Assembly (NCBI GenBank): GCA_944321185.1 | Contig: CALUKH010000009.1 | Coordinates: 1 to 55,292 of the forward strand | Source: an uncultured Alistipes sp. | GTDB taxonomy: Bacteria; Bacteroidota; Bacteroidia; Bacteroidales; Rikenellaceae | Direction: 5' to 3' | Length of the DNA: 55,292 nucleotides | Part shown: positions 16,676 through 25,141 of the stretch, piece after piece | Layout: every line of letters begins with the position of its first letter | Position numbering within the stretch: position 1 is the stretch's first letter | Notes under the pieces: generated by a model | Told to the model about the DNA's origin: nothing | The model's input: the letters and a program-made list of their open reading frames with translations, nothing else | Databases searched by the model: none | Program-made: the position numbers and the translations under genes

Positions 16676-16713
16676 GTCCGCTCCCGGATCCGGTATAGGA
16701 TCGGGGAGCGGAC
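16676..16713 (-). promoter_or_regulatory. Stem-loop in the leader of the HTCS gene
   Basis: A 10-bp stem (16676-16685 with 16704-16713) is extended by an inner GATCC/GGATC pair. It lies between the stop of the upstream lipoprotein gene (16725) and the HTCS start (16648). No good T run follows on the - strand, so it may be an attenuator, an RNA-stability element or a weak terminator. Confidence 0.55.
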
Positions 16714-16724
16714 GGTTTTTCCGG

Positions 16725-18404
16725 TCAGGGTTTTTCGCCGGACAGGTCGGCCATTCGGAGCAGGGTGACGATCGAGGCGTAGGTGCAGTTGGTCCAGAAT
16801 CCGCGGATCTTGTTCTTGGCGCCGCCGCGTACGTCGAGCGACGTGGGGATGAGTCCGTCGAGGGCATTCTGCACCACGGTCAGGTTGTCGATCAGGGCCT
16901 TGGCCTTGGCATAGGCCAGGCGGTCGCCCGTAGCCTCGTAGAGATCCAGCAGGGCATTGGCCACCACGCACGTACTGTTGTCGATCGGCACCCGGTAGCC
17001 GTACTGTTCGTAGACCGAGGGGGTGCAGATCGTCCGCACGCCGTCGGGCGTGGGCAGCACGTCCCAGCAGACGAACTGATCCTCGCTGAAGCGGATCAGA
17101 TCGACGGCATCACGCATCTGTTGCTCCGTGCGGTCCGCCTTCTTCAGCAGCCACGACGCATAGGGCGCCGAGGCACAGTTGGTCAGGTTCTGATAGGGCT
17201 GCTGGTTCAGAACGGTCATATCCTCGAACTGTCCGGTCATGTCGAACGAGGCGAGGGCGACGTCGTTCATCCACCGTTCGGCGCGGAGCATGTTCTCGTG
17301 GTAGTCGGTGATTCCGTAGTCGCGCTCCAGCCGGAGGAAGTACTCCATCAGCACGGTGAGCATGGCCTTGCCGTTGTTGACCGGCACTCCTGTCCGGTAA
17401 TCGACCTTGATCGGGCAGGAGCCATCCTCGGCCTGCAATCGGGCATAGGTCGAGGCGATGGCCAGCGCGCGGTCGAGATAGATCCGCTCGCCGGTGGCGT
17501 CGTAGAGATCGAGCAGCGCATTGCCCGCCGCGCAGGCCTCCATGGTCATCGTTTTGCCCTGATTCTCTTCGCGCGACGAGGAGATCAGATTCGCGTAGTA
17601 GGTCGGCGGGAAGAAGGCCAGCGGGGCATCGGCCGGCTGGCTCTGATCCATCAGGAAGCGGGCGGCGTTGCGGGCGATGGTCAGCGCCTCGTCGCGATGG
17701 CGGGGCAGCAGCTCCGCGATCAGCACCTCGAGCTGGATCGTTGCACCGATGATCTTGCAGGCGTAGGTGTTGTGACGATAGCTCATGTCGGGCTCGTCGG
17801 AGGTCAGCCAGTGCTGGATAGCCGGCAGTTCGTGGATGTAGAGAGCCGCCATCCGGGCCGCCTCGCGGTACGAGCGCACGGGACCCGGATAGGGGGGCTG
17901 AAAGGGGAAGTCGCGCAGGAACTCGCGTTCGCCGGCTACACCCATGACCTCGCCCCGGGCATCGAGCCCTTCGACCCGCACGCGGACCTTGCACACCGGA
18001 ATGTCGTTCCACACGGGTGCAAGCGAAGCCTCGGGCGTATCGGCCTCGAAACTCCAGAAACGCCCCGTGGGTTCACCTTCGGCAAGCCCCCAGCGCGGTT
18101 CGGGATCCTCGGTCAGCGCATCCTTGCGGTAACGGGTCGATTCGGTCATGGCGGTGCCCAGATCGTAGATCGTGAAGCGGTACCTGACGGCGCCCTCGAC
18201 CGGCTGGAACCCGAATGCCGGAGCGTAGATGAACTTCGTGGCAAAACCGTTCCAGTAGGGGTTTCGGCCTTCGTATCCCGGACGGATCGGCTCGAGATAC
18301 TCCTGCATGGCAGCTTCGTGCAGTTTCTGCTCCTCGGATCCGGCGCACGATCCCAGAAGAGCTCCGAGGAGGAGTGCCGTCAGAAGAAGTATGCTGTTTT
18401 TCAT
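16725..18404 (-). CDS. PUL lipoprotein of predicted alpha/alpha-barrel fold, function unassigned
   Basis: A 559-residue lipoprotein (lipobox LLGSC). I do not recognise a named family with confidence. Residues 25-175 look like a beta-rich N-terminal domain (YRFTIYDLGTAM, CKVRVRVEGLDARGE). From about 180 the protein is helical, with repeated units such as GNALLDLYDATGERIYLDRALAIA and ANALLDLYEATGDRLAYAKAKALI. This pattern is typical of the six-hairpin (alpha/alpha)6 enzymes that include GH88, GH105 and many polysaccharide lyases. A conserved-looking stretch, SYRHNTYACKIIGATIQLEVL, lies near residue 210. It sits 22 bases after the second heparinase-like gene and before the HTCS, so it probably acts on the same glycan. 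A hydrolase, lyase or epimerase role is possible; none is shown. Confidence 0.75.
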   Translation of the reverse strand: MKNSILLLTALLLGALLGSCAGSEEQKLHEAAMQEYLEPIRPGYEGRNPYWNGFATKFIYAPAFGFQPVEGAVRYRFTIYDLGTAMTESTRYRKDALTEDPEPRWGLAEGEPTGRFWSFEADTPEASLAPVWNDIPVCKVRVRVEGLDARGEVMGVAGEREFLRDFPFQPPYPGPVRSYREAARMAALYIHELPAIQHWLTSDEPDMSYRHNTYACKIIGATIQLEVLIAELLPRHRDEALTIARNAARFLMDQSQPADAPLAFFPPTYYANLISSSREENQGKTMTMEACAAGNALLDLYDATGERIYLDRALAIASTYARLQAEDGSCPIKVDYRTGVPVNNGKAMLTVLMEYFLRLERDYGITDYHENMLRAERWMNDVALASFDMTGQFEDMTVLNQQPYQNLTNCASAPYASWLLKKADRTEQQMRDAVDLIRFSEDQFVCWDVLPTPDGVRTICTPSVYEQYGYRVPIDNSTCVVANALLDLYEATGDRLAYAKAKALIDNLTVVQNALDGLIPTSLDVRGGAKNKIRGFWTNCTYASIVTLLRMADLSGEKP

Positions 18405-18426
18405 GATACGGGTCGGTTGTCGGGTA

Positions 18427-20505
18427 TTACTTTGCGGTCACTTCGCTCAGCCGGAATTCGTAGCGACCCTTGACGGGGGCATCCTTCTCCGAGGTGAGGT
18501 TGATGCGCCGCAGGTTCGGGCCCCAGACCTTGCTCAGCTTCGGATCCGTGAGCTCCTGAACATCCACCGAGGCCTTCAGCGTCCGCGGGTAGGTCATCCG
18601 GACGGTGATTCCCTCCGGACAGCGGATCAGCAGCTCGCCCTCGGCAATCGTGCGGCCCTCGAACTGCTCGCCCGGCAGGAGCACCTCTCCCTTGACCAGG
18701 AAGTGTTCGATGTCGGCAGCCACCCGCTCGTTGAGCGCATAGGTGTCGGTAATGGTGAGCGTCGGCGTGCCCTTCATCGTCAGCCGGTAGGCGCGCACCC
18801 AGCTTCGGCAGGCGGCCTCTTCGGGATAGGCTCCCGCCAGTTCGAGTGAGAACGTCCCCTGCTTCAGGTTGCATTGGGCGTTGCGGGCCCGGTACTTTCG
18901 GCCGAAGGGCTGGGCCACACCGTTGATCATCGGCAGGTTGTGCCAGTCGCACTGCATCGACCAGATCGAGTAGCGATCCTTGCTGAAGGTCTGTTTGGTG
19001 TAGGTGCCCACGCCGGCATCGACCAGCACCGGAATGTCCCGGATGTAGAGGACACACGTTCCGATGTCGTTGTGGTTGTGGCTCTCGTCGTTATAGCCGC
19101 CCTTGGTGCCGAGGAACCATTGCGAGGCGTTGCGCATGAAGCACATCTCGGTTTCGGGGTACCACGTGGCCGTGGGAACATCCCCGCGCAGCGACTGCAG
19201 GATCTCCTCCATCGAATGGCTCTTGAGCTCGCGGTTGAGCGAATCGACGGCCTGGCGGATCAGCGGATTGAAACGCATGTTCGCGATGCCGCGGTAGGCG
19301 TCGTTGTTCTGGTAGACGGGCATTTTGAAGCGGTTGTTCTTGCGGTCGGCCATGCGGTAGAGGGCGAAATTGGTCATCTCGCTGCTGCCGACGGCATGCC
19401 CGTAATTCCAGACCAGCTCGTTCGGGACATCCTGCACGGCGCTGGCATCGGCGAAGTTGACCACATAGCGGTCGCCGATGTAGGCGCGCGAGACGAATTC
19501 ACCCATGCGGCGGATGCGGTCGTTGTCGAAGACCGAGAAGTTGCCGCCCGAAGCATCGTAGAGGATCTGCAGCCAGTCGTAGAGTTTGCCGGCGGCGGCA
19601 CCCCAGTATCCGGGGCCTTCCTCGCAGGCGCCGTCCTTCTGGATGTAGTTCAGGAAGCGGTCCATCGACTTCACCGACTGGGCAATGGCACGGTCGAGCC
19701 GCTCCTGGTCCTTCTCCATGAGCAGGAAGCTCAGCATGACGTCCGAATTGCACCACGGTGTCCAGTTGTTCAGCGTGGGGTTGGCGCTTGCCAGTCCCAG
19801 CCACCAGTTGGCCCGCAATTCGGCCGGATCCAGATACGGGTCGAGGATGTTGCGCTTGACGGCCTGTTCGACGGCGTACGAGATCGACGGATCGAGCTTG
19901 TCGAACTCCTCATGGAAGAAGTGGTAGGCGATCGAGACGATCGAACCGAAACGGCCCGAAGCCAGATCGATGAAATGTTCGCGCATGTCGGGCAGGGCTC
20001 GCTTGGTTCGTTGATGGCTCTGATGAGCCGACAGCACCCAGGAGTATTGCTGCGAAGCCTGCCAGACGCCGTTGGCAATCTGGTCGATGAAGCGTCCCTT
20101 GCCCTCGGCGAGCTCCGCAAGGATCAGTTTGATCAGGGCGCCACGGTTGGCTCCTTCGGGATTCTCCATGGCACGACGGTCGCCCGTGCGTTCGAAGGCC
20201 AGGTAGGACGATGCGGGGATGACCTTCCATTCGAAATCGAGCAGACTCTCCCCCTGTTTGATAAGTTTGCGGGCTTCGTCGCCGAGCAGTTCATCCCAGG
20301 CCTTGCGGTCCTCGTAGGCGGGCAGCGGGAACCATGCCTTGCCTGCCACGAACGACTTTGCCACGCCGGGTTTGGCATAGGCGGCCTGCAACAGATCGGT
20401 CTCTGCGGGCTGATTCGGCACGGCGGCCGTCGCAAAGAGTCCGGCGCAGCCCAGCACAAGGCTCAGAAAGGCGGTTTTCATGGGTCGGTTGATCATGGGC
20501 GTCAT
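18427..20505 (-). CDS. Heparinase II/III family protein, probably periplasmic polysaccharide lyase
   Basis: A 692-residue exported protein with an N-terminal helical toroid and a C-terminal beta-sandwich, the heparinase II/III architecture. NNWTPWCNSDVMLSFL and EEGPGYWGAAAGKLYDW in the helical part, and ESHNHNDIGTCVLYIRDIP near residue 475, are the conserved blocks that usually hold the catalytic Asn, Tyr and His. Such enzymes cleave uronic-acid glycans by beta-elimination, leaving a 4,5-unsaturated uronate. The exact PL family is not assigned here. The signal (MKTAFLSLVLG...ATAAVPNQ) looks like type I, so the enzyme is probably periplasmic. Its ATG overlaps the previous gene's stop (ATGA), suggesting coupled translation; the ATG at 20481 is a better signal-peptide start. 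A GH88 gene at the head of the PUL fits the expected product. Confidence 0.88.
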   Translation of the reverse strand: MTPMINRPMKTAFLSLVLGCAGLFATAAVPNQPAETDLLQAAYAKPGVAKSFVAGKAWFPLPAYEDRKAWDELLGDEARKLIKQGESLLDFEWKVIPASSYLAFERTGDRRAMENPEGANRGALIKLILAELAEGKGRFIDQIANGVWQASQQYSWVLSAHQSHQRTKRALPDMREHFIDLASGRFGSIVSIAYHFFHEEFDKLDPSISYAVEQAVKRNILDPYLDPAELRANWWLGLASANPTLNNWTPWCNSDVMLSFLLMEKDQERLDRAIAQSVKSMDRFLNYIQKDGACEEGPGYWGAAAGKLYDWLQILYDASGGNFSVFDNDRIRRMGEFVSRAYIGDRYVVNFADASAVQDVPNELVWNYGHAVGSSEMTNFALYRMADRKNNRFKMPVYQNNDAYRGIANMRFNPLIRQAVDSLNRELKSHSMEEILQSLRGDVPTATWYPETEMCFMRNASQWFLGTKGGYNDESHNHNDIGTCVLYIRDIPVLVDAGVGTYTKQTFSKDRYSIWSMQCDWHNLPMINGVAQPFGRKYRARNAQCNLKQGTFSLELAGAYPEEAACRSWVRAYRLTMKGTPTLTITDTYALNERVAADIEHFLVKGEVLLPGEQFEGRTIAEGELLIRCPEGITVRMTYPRTLKASVDVQELTDPKLSKVWGPNLRRINLTSEKDAPVKGRYEFRLSEVTAK

Positions 20506-22442
20506 TCGTTGGGTGAGAGTTTGACGGTGAAGGTATCGGTCTGTCCCGAGGTGACGCGGGCTTCGAATCCGGCCTCATAGTAACCGGCGTTGCTGGCGTC
20601 GTACGATTCGCCGACCGTCGACCAGGTCTTCAGCGTGATTTTGACGCCTTTTTCGCTCGAAACCGTCAGGTAGAGGTTCTTGTTCTTGCCCTGGAGCACG
20701 ATCCGGTTCGCTTCCACGACCGGCATGGCCTTGGTGACCATCGTCCAGCGCACGTCGGCCGCCTTGTTGTAGTAGGCCTTGATCTGGTCCTTGACGATCA
20801 GATCCGTGTCGTTGTCGAGCGTGATCGTTCGGGTGGCCTTTTCGCACTCGTCGTCGAGAATGTCGGTCATGTCGATCACACCGCCCTTCGAGGTCTCGGA
20901 GTCGATTACGCTGGTGATTTCGGCACGTCCGCTGGCCTTGTGCAGGGCATCGTTGATCGTGATGGTGCTGTGGTTGTAGTTGTTGTAGCGGAAGACGGCC
21001 CAGCGGAAGGCTCCCTGGTCGTAGCTGCCGAAGTTGCCGGTGTAACCGGGCAGCGTGACATTTTCAATGGTTCCGTAGCTCTGCAAACCCAGATCGGCCG
21101 ACCAGCGTGTGCCGTAGGCGTCGTAGACGAACGATCCGACGTCCATGTGTCCGTGGCTGTAGTTGGCTCGTCCGGCCTTCATGCCGAGGAACTTGTCCGT
21201 GTCGGAGAAGCTCCAGTCGCTGTGAACCAGCACCACCGGATTGATGCCCTTGCCGCTCCAGATCTTGTCGGTCGGCGGCGTGACGGCATTCAGGTCGAAC
21301 TTGCTGGCGTAGACGATCGCCATCGGAAAGTATTTCTGTCCGTCGTAGGAGGTGTAGCGTCCGTCCTTGAGCTTGATCAGCTCGCCGTAGAGCAGCGACT
21401 GGTCGTTGAACTTGTAGGCCAGGTACCACAGCGGCGGGAAGGCCACGCTCGACGGAGCGCAGTCGCAGTAGTTGAAGGCCTCCTTGTTCATGCCCTCCAT
21501 GAAGAGAATCCACTTGCCGGTCTTCTTGAAGCCCTCGATGTTGGCCAGCCCGTTGTCAGTTCCGGTGCAGGACTCCATGGCGGCGAGCATGATGCACTCG
21601 AAGGCGGTGCCGTAGCCCCAATAGCCGTAGCCTTCGGGGTAGTTGCCGTCGGGGTTGTACATCTCGTCCATGGCCGAGGCGTTGCTCTCGATGGCCTTGT
21701 CGATGATCTGCTGGGCCTGATCGGGGCAGGTCTCGTAGATGGCCAGCGCCGCAACCACCAGTCCGCCGTTGCAGACCTGGTTCCAGTTGGTGGCCGATTC
21801 GTAGAAGTTGAGGTTCCACTTGCCGTTCAGCGCGCAGTAGAAGGCGTAGTCCTGAATGGCCTTTTCGGCGCTCTGGCGGGTGGCGTCGTCGAGTTCGTTG
21901 TAGAGCCAGTCGTAGCCGATGCCCACGCCGTGGGCCATTTCGGCTCCGTCGAGGAAGTGGGTTGCGGAGTTCCAGTCCTTGAAGGCGCAGACCGTCTGGA
22001 GGTCTTTTTTGGCCTTGTCGAGGTATTTGGTTTCGCCCGTAAGTCGCCAGGCGTACGAGCAGGAGATGATCCGGTTGGCGGCTTCGGTCGAGACGTCGAG
22101 CAGTCGTTTCCCTTTCACCTCGTAGACGAGATCCTTGGCCGTGAGAGTCTTGTCGGCATAGTTGATGATGCAGTCGTGCAGGGCCTTCAGGTTGGCATCG
22201 GTGCCGGCATCGAGTTTGGTGCGGATGGCCGTCACGTCCTCTTCGGTCATGATGATGCGGGGGTGATTGGCCGCCGTGAGCTGCGAGTAGTCGCCTCCGC
22301 CGCTCGGGGTATTGCCTCCGTTGCCGCCGCCCTGAGTGGTTCCGCCGCTTCCGGGGGTGAAGGTAGCCTTGTCGTCGTCCGAGCAGGCCGACAGCGTGCA
22401 GAACAGGGCCACGATCCAGATTGCTCTTGTTAACAGTTTCAT
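20502..22442 (-). CDS. Heparinase II/III-like surface lipoprotein, probable polysaccharide lyase
   Basis: A 646-residue lipoprotein. The lipobox LSAC is followed by SDDDK, matching the acidic surface-export signal of this phylum, and then by a Gly/Thr/Ser linker (about residues 30-52). The mature part begins NHPRIIMTEEDV and has a helical toroid with GVGIGYDWLYNEL and NYPEGYGYWGYGTAFE. The C-terminal beta-domain carries SHGHMDVGSFVYDAYGTRW near residue 430, the His-containing block of heparinase II/III-like proteins. This suggests a beta-eliminating lyase that works at the cell surface, upstream of the periplasmic relative encoded next. The two share fold and motifs but little obvious sequence, so they probably attack different linkages or chain lengths. 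Confidence 0.87.
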   Translation of the reverse strand: MKLLTRAIWIVALFCTLSACSDDDKATFTPGSGGTTQGGGNGGNTPSGGGDYSQLTAANHPRIIMTEEDVTAIRTKLDAGTDANLKALHDCIINYADKTLTAKDLVYEVKGKRLLDVSTEAANRIISCSYAWRLTGETKYLDKAKKDLQTVCAFKDWNSATHFLDGAEMAHGVGIGYDWLYNELDDATRQSAEKAIQDYAFYCALNGKWNLNFYESATNWNQVCNGGLVVAALAIYETCPDQAQQIIDKAIESNASAMDEMYNPDGNYPEGYGYWGYGTAFECIMLAAMESCTGTDNGLANIEGFKKTGKWILFMEGMNKEAFNYCDCAPSSVAFPPLWYLAYKFNDQSLLYGELIKLKDGRYTSYDGQKYFPMAIVYASKFDLNAVTPPTDKIWSGKGINPVVLVHSDWSFSDTDKFLGMKAGRANYSHGHMDVGSFVYDAYGTRWSADLGLQSYGTIENVTLPGYTGNFGSYDQGAFRWAVFRYNNYNHSTITINDALHKASGRAEITSVIDSETSKGGVIDMTDILDDECEKATRTITLDNDTDLIVKDQIKAYYNKAADVRWTMVTKAMPVVEANRIVLQGKNKNLYLTVSSEKGVKITLKTWSTVGESYDASNAGYYEAGFEARVTSGQTDTFTVKLSPNE

Positions 22443-22511
22443 AAGGTTTTCGTTTTCAGTAATAATGTCTTTTCGTCGGTTGGATGTCTTGATGGCATCT
22501 CTCCGGTGATG

Positions 22512-22546
22512 ACGGGGCTGTCTGACCTTTGGTCGGACAGCCCCGT
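22512..22546 (-). promoter_or_regulatory. Long intercistronic stem-loop
   Basis: A 16-bp stem (22512-22527 with 22531-22546, one G-T wobble) with a 3-base loop lies between the fimbrillin-like surface protein gene and the first heparinase-like gene. No T run follows on the - strand, so it is more likely an RNA-stability or processing element, or a partial terminator, than a full stop. It would help give the upstream SusCD segment a higher transcript level than the enzyme segment. Confidence 0.65.
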
Positions 22547-22573
22547 GGCATCAGCCGTGTGAGAGAGAAGTCG

Positions 22574-24601
22574 TTACCGGTTGTCGGTGTCTTTCATGCA
22601 ACGTACCGACATGCCGGCGGCGCGACCGCCTGCGTCACTCCACGTTCCCTGCGAGGTGCGGTAGTAGATCTGGTAGACATTGTGATCCGAGGCGTCGTAT
22701 CCGTGATACGAGGAGTTCGACCAAACGCCGACAATATCGTTCATGTTGTTGTTGGGGTTACCTCCCGACGAAGCCCACTTCAGACCGCTGAAGTGCCAGT
22801 AGGCCTTGTTGATGCCGTCGTATTTGTAGATCATCGACTGTACGGATCCATTCGTCTCAAAATCACTCTCCTTTCCTTCAATTACCTCCTTGTAAATGGT
22901 CGGTGATGCTACCATCCAGCCCTTCGGGCACGGGTCGTAGATCGATTTGGTACCCTTGTCGGGCGATCCGGCCTGAGCCGTGGTGTTGGGATTGCCCCAG
23001 AAGTCGTCCTTGCGATCCGTGCGGGCACCCTGCCAGTCACCCAGCCACCAGTCGCCGTTGTGACGTTCGGCACCGTCCGTCTTGAAGAAGATATCCGGGT
23101 TCTTGGCCGAAATCTTCAGATCGGTGACGTTGGTCGTAGCGACCTTGTAGGTGGTGCTGCCCCACGAGAAGGCGAACGGACGGCCCCACTGGAAGTAGGC
23201 ACCCACACCGTGCCAGTTGGTATAGTCCGGAGCGTAGCTGTCGCCGATGTAACGGTCCATTACCACGCCATTCTTGTAGGTATGCTCTACGATACCGCCG
23301 GGGAGATACCATACGTTGAATGCCCAAATATACTCTTTTTCTGCATTCATGATACCCACTTTTCCGAACCAACCTTCGTAGCTTCCCTTCGAGGTCTTGA
23401 TAGTCAGCGTGTAATCGCTGTTGATTTCCACGTCTTTGGCGTAGTCACTCGGCGATTGGGGGTTGTTGCGCTTGCCGTTGATGGCCAGGGTGTAGTTCGT
23501 GCCGTTGAGGTTGTTCGTAAAGATGATCTTGGCGTACTTGGGCTCTTCGCAGCCGTTGAAGTAGCCGCGGGCCTTGACGTCGATGGTGAACTCCTCGCCG
23601 TCCGTCGTCGTGACGAAGGTATTGGCCTCGCCATAGGCCCAGCCGGCAGCCAGGTAACGCGTCTCTTCGGGCTCGTACCACGGAATGGTGTTGTCAGCCA
23701 TGCTGACGTTCGACAGCGTGATCGTATTGACGGCATTGGCCTTCAGCTGCTTGACGTCGATCTTGCGGGGAATGGTGACGTTCTTCGTGCCGTCGCTCAT
23801 CGAGATCGAGGCGTAGACCTCCTTGCCCGTCAGATCCACGGGCAGGGTAACCAGCCACAGCTCCTGGGTCGACGAGAGGGCCTGGGGCTCCTCGACCAGC
23901 ACCGTTGCATAGTTGCGCGGGGTCTCGGTTTTGGTCTCACCGGTGGAGAGGTTGACGGCCAGATCGCCGGCAATGGCTTCACCGTCGCTCCACAGCGAGA
24001 CGCCGTTGAGTTTGTACGATGCGAATTCCGAACTCGAAACGACGAACTTCACATAGGCAACGGCGTGCTTGAGCGAGAAGTTCACCGTCGGGGATTTGCC
24101 CTCTTCGGCCAGAGCGGGGTCGATCGACGAGGTCGCGTAGGCCAGCGTGTATTTGCCGACGTGCGAGTTGTCGTTCGGGCGGGCCTGTTTCTGCTCCATC
24201 GGGACAACCGAGTGCAGAGCCCCCTCGCTGTAGGAGGTGAAACTGCTGTAGGGGTAGTAGATGATCAGATCCATCTTGGTCTCGACCGGAGTCTCCGTAT
24301 CGAGGACGAAGATTCCGCTGTTCTTGCCGGCGTCGCTGGCATTAAGCGTGGCGCTGGCATTCTGGAAGGTGGTCTCTACGGGCGAGATGATACCGATCTG
24401 GTCGCCCTCGCTCCACAGAACGGGATAGGTGGATCCCTCCTTGTCCCCGATTTCGATGCGGGTTCCGGGGGCAAAGGTCTCACCGACGAAGGTGATGCTG
24501 TTTTTACCGTTTTCCGGGGTGGCGTTCATCTCCGGCTCTTCGGTCGTGCAGGAACTCAAAGCCAGCAGAACGATTCCCGAGGTATAAAGTAGTTTTTTCA
24601 T
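22574..24601 (-). CDS. Fimbrillin-like surface lipoprotein, probable glycan-binding protein (SGBP)
   Basis: A 675-residue lipoprotein with lipobox SSC followed by TTEEPEMN, an acidic surface-export signal. The N-terminal half resembles fimbrillin/Mfa-like domains (SITFVGETFAPGTRIEI, then VLWSEGDQIGIISPVE; YYPYSSF). The C-terminal part (about 480-675) resembles the FISUMP/major-paralogous domain, with YDPCPKGWMVASP and the typical end MSVRCMKD. Lying downstream of SusC and SusD at the usual SGBP position, it is probably a surface glycan-binding protein rather than a fimbrial subunit. The binding site cannot be seen from sequence. Each gene of this surface group is separated from the next by fewer than 50 bases. 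Confidence 0.8.
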   Translation of the reverse strand: MKKLLYTSGIVLLALSSCTTEEPEMNATPENGKNSITFVGETFAPGTRIEIGDKEGSTYPVLWSEGDQIGIISPVETTFQNASATLNASDAGKNSGIFVLDTETPVETKMDLIIYYPYSSFTSYSEGALHSVVPMEQKQARPNDNSHVGKYTLAYATSSIDPALAEEGKSPTVNFSLKHAVAYVKFVVSSSEFASYKLNGVSLWSDGEAIAGDLAVNLSTGETKTETPRNYATVLVEEPQALSSTQELWLVTLPVDLTGKEVYASISMSDGTKNVTIPRKIDVKQLKANAVNTITLSNVSMADNTIPWYEPEETRYLAAGWAYGEANTFVTTTDGEEFTIDVKARGYFNGCEEPKYAKIIFTNNLNGTNYTLAINGKRNNPQSPSDYAKDVEINSDYTLTIKTSKGSYEGWFGKVGIMNAEKEYIWAFNVWYLPGGIVEHTYKNGVVMDRYIGDSYAPDYTNWHGVGAYFQWGRPFAFSWGSTTYKVATTNVTDLKISAKNPDIFFKTDGAERHNGDWWLGDWQGARTDRKDDFWGNPNTTAQAGSPDKGTKSIYDPCPKGWMVASPTIYKEVIEGKESDFETNGSVQSMIYKYDGINKAYWHFSGLKWASSGGNPNNNMNDIVGVWSNSSYHGYDASDHNVYQIYYRTSQGTWSDAGGRAAGMSVRCMKDTDNR

Positions 24602-24622
24602 GACTTCGATTCATTTAGGGGA

Positions 24623-25102
24623 TTATTGCTGCGGATTGTCTTCGAGGTTGCCGGCGGAGTTCTCGTCGCTGATACCCTCCGGTACACCGTCGGCCGTGAA
24701 GGTGACATAGCTCGAGGCGCAGGCGCGGCCCGTGCCGTCGTAGACGATCACGGCGCACAGGTAGTCCTGTTCGAAGACCAGATTGCTCAGTTCGGTGGTG
24801 TAGGGCAGGCCGTCGATTGCGGTGCCGTTCTCCTCGACGTACTTGATGAGCTGAATCTCACGCGTGTAGTCGAAATCCAGCGTGGAGATGCGGATGCCCG
24901 TAACGACCTTTGCGCCGTAGAAGTCGCCGCTGGTCAGCGAGGCGGTGATGGTTGCCTTGTTGTCTGCAATGTTGCTGGCTTCGATCTTGACGGTCGGGGC
25001 ATTTCCTGCGCTGCCGCCGTCCGAATCCGACGAGGAGTCGCCGCAGGATCCGCCGAGGAATCCCAGAACGAGTGCAACGGAAATCAATAGGTACTTTTTC
25101 AT
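24623..25102 (-). CDS. Small PUL lipoprotein, function unknown
   Basis: A 159-residue lipoprotein (lipobox LGGSC, followed by a Ser/Asp-rich linker, GDSSSDSDGGSAG). The remaining ~120 residues form one beta-rich domain (PTVKIEASNIADNKATITASL, then ASSYVTFTADG), which looks like a fibronectin type III or similar Ig-like domain. A low-complexity acidic tail ends the protein. It lies between susD and the fimbrillin-like gene, 39 and 21 bases away, so it is part of the surface complex operon. It could be a second small glycan-binding protein or a spacer/assembly partner. No named family is assigned. Confidence 0.75.
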   Translation of the reverse strand: MKKYLLISVALVLGFLGGSCGDSSSDSDGGSAGNAPTVKIEASNIADNKATITASLTSGDFYGAKVVTGIRISTLDFDYTREIQLIKYVEENGTAIDGLPYTTELSNLVFEQDYLCAVIVYDGTGRACASSYVTFTADGVPEGISDENSAGNLEDNPQQ

Positions 25103-25141
25103 AAGGTTAGGTATTTTCAGGTATTGAATCGGTTTGTCGCA

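Noticed and set aside
16649-16867. Longer start for the HTCS gene
   Set aside because: The extension overlaps the upstream gene and a hairpin, is Pro/Ser/Arg-rich, and would bury the signal peptide that starts at 16648.
18427-22442. Assignment to heparin or chondroitin degradation because of the heparinase family name
   Set aside because: The fold covers lyases for many uronate polymers and no sulfatase or sulfated-sugar gene is present, so the name does not fix the substrate.
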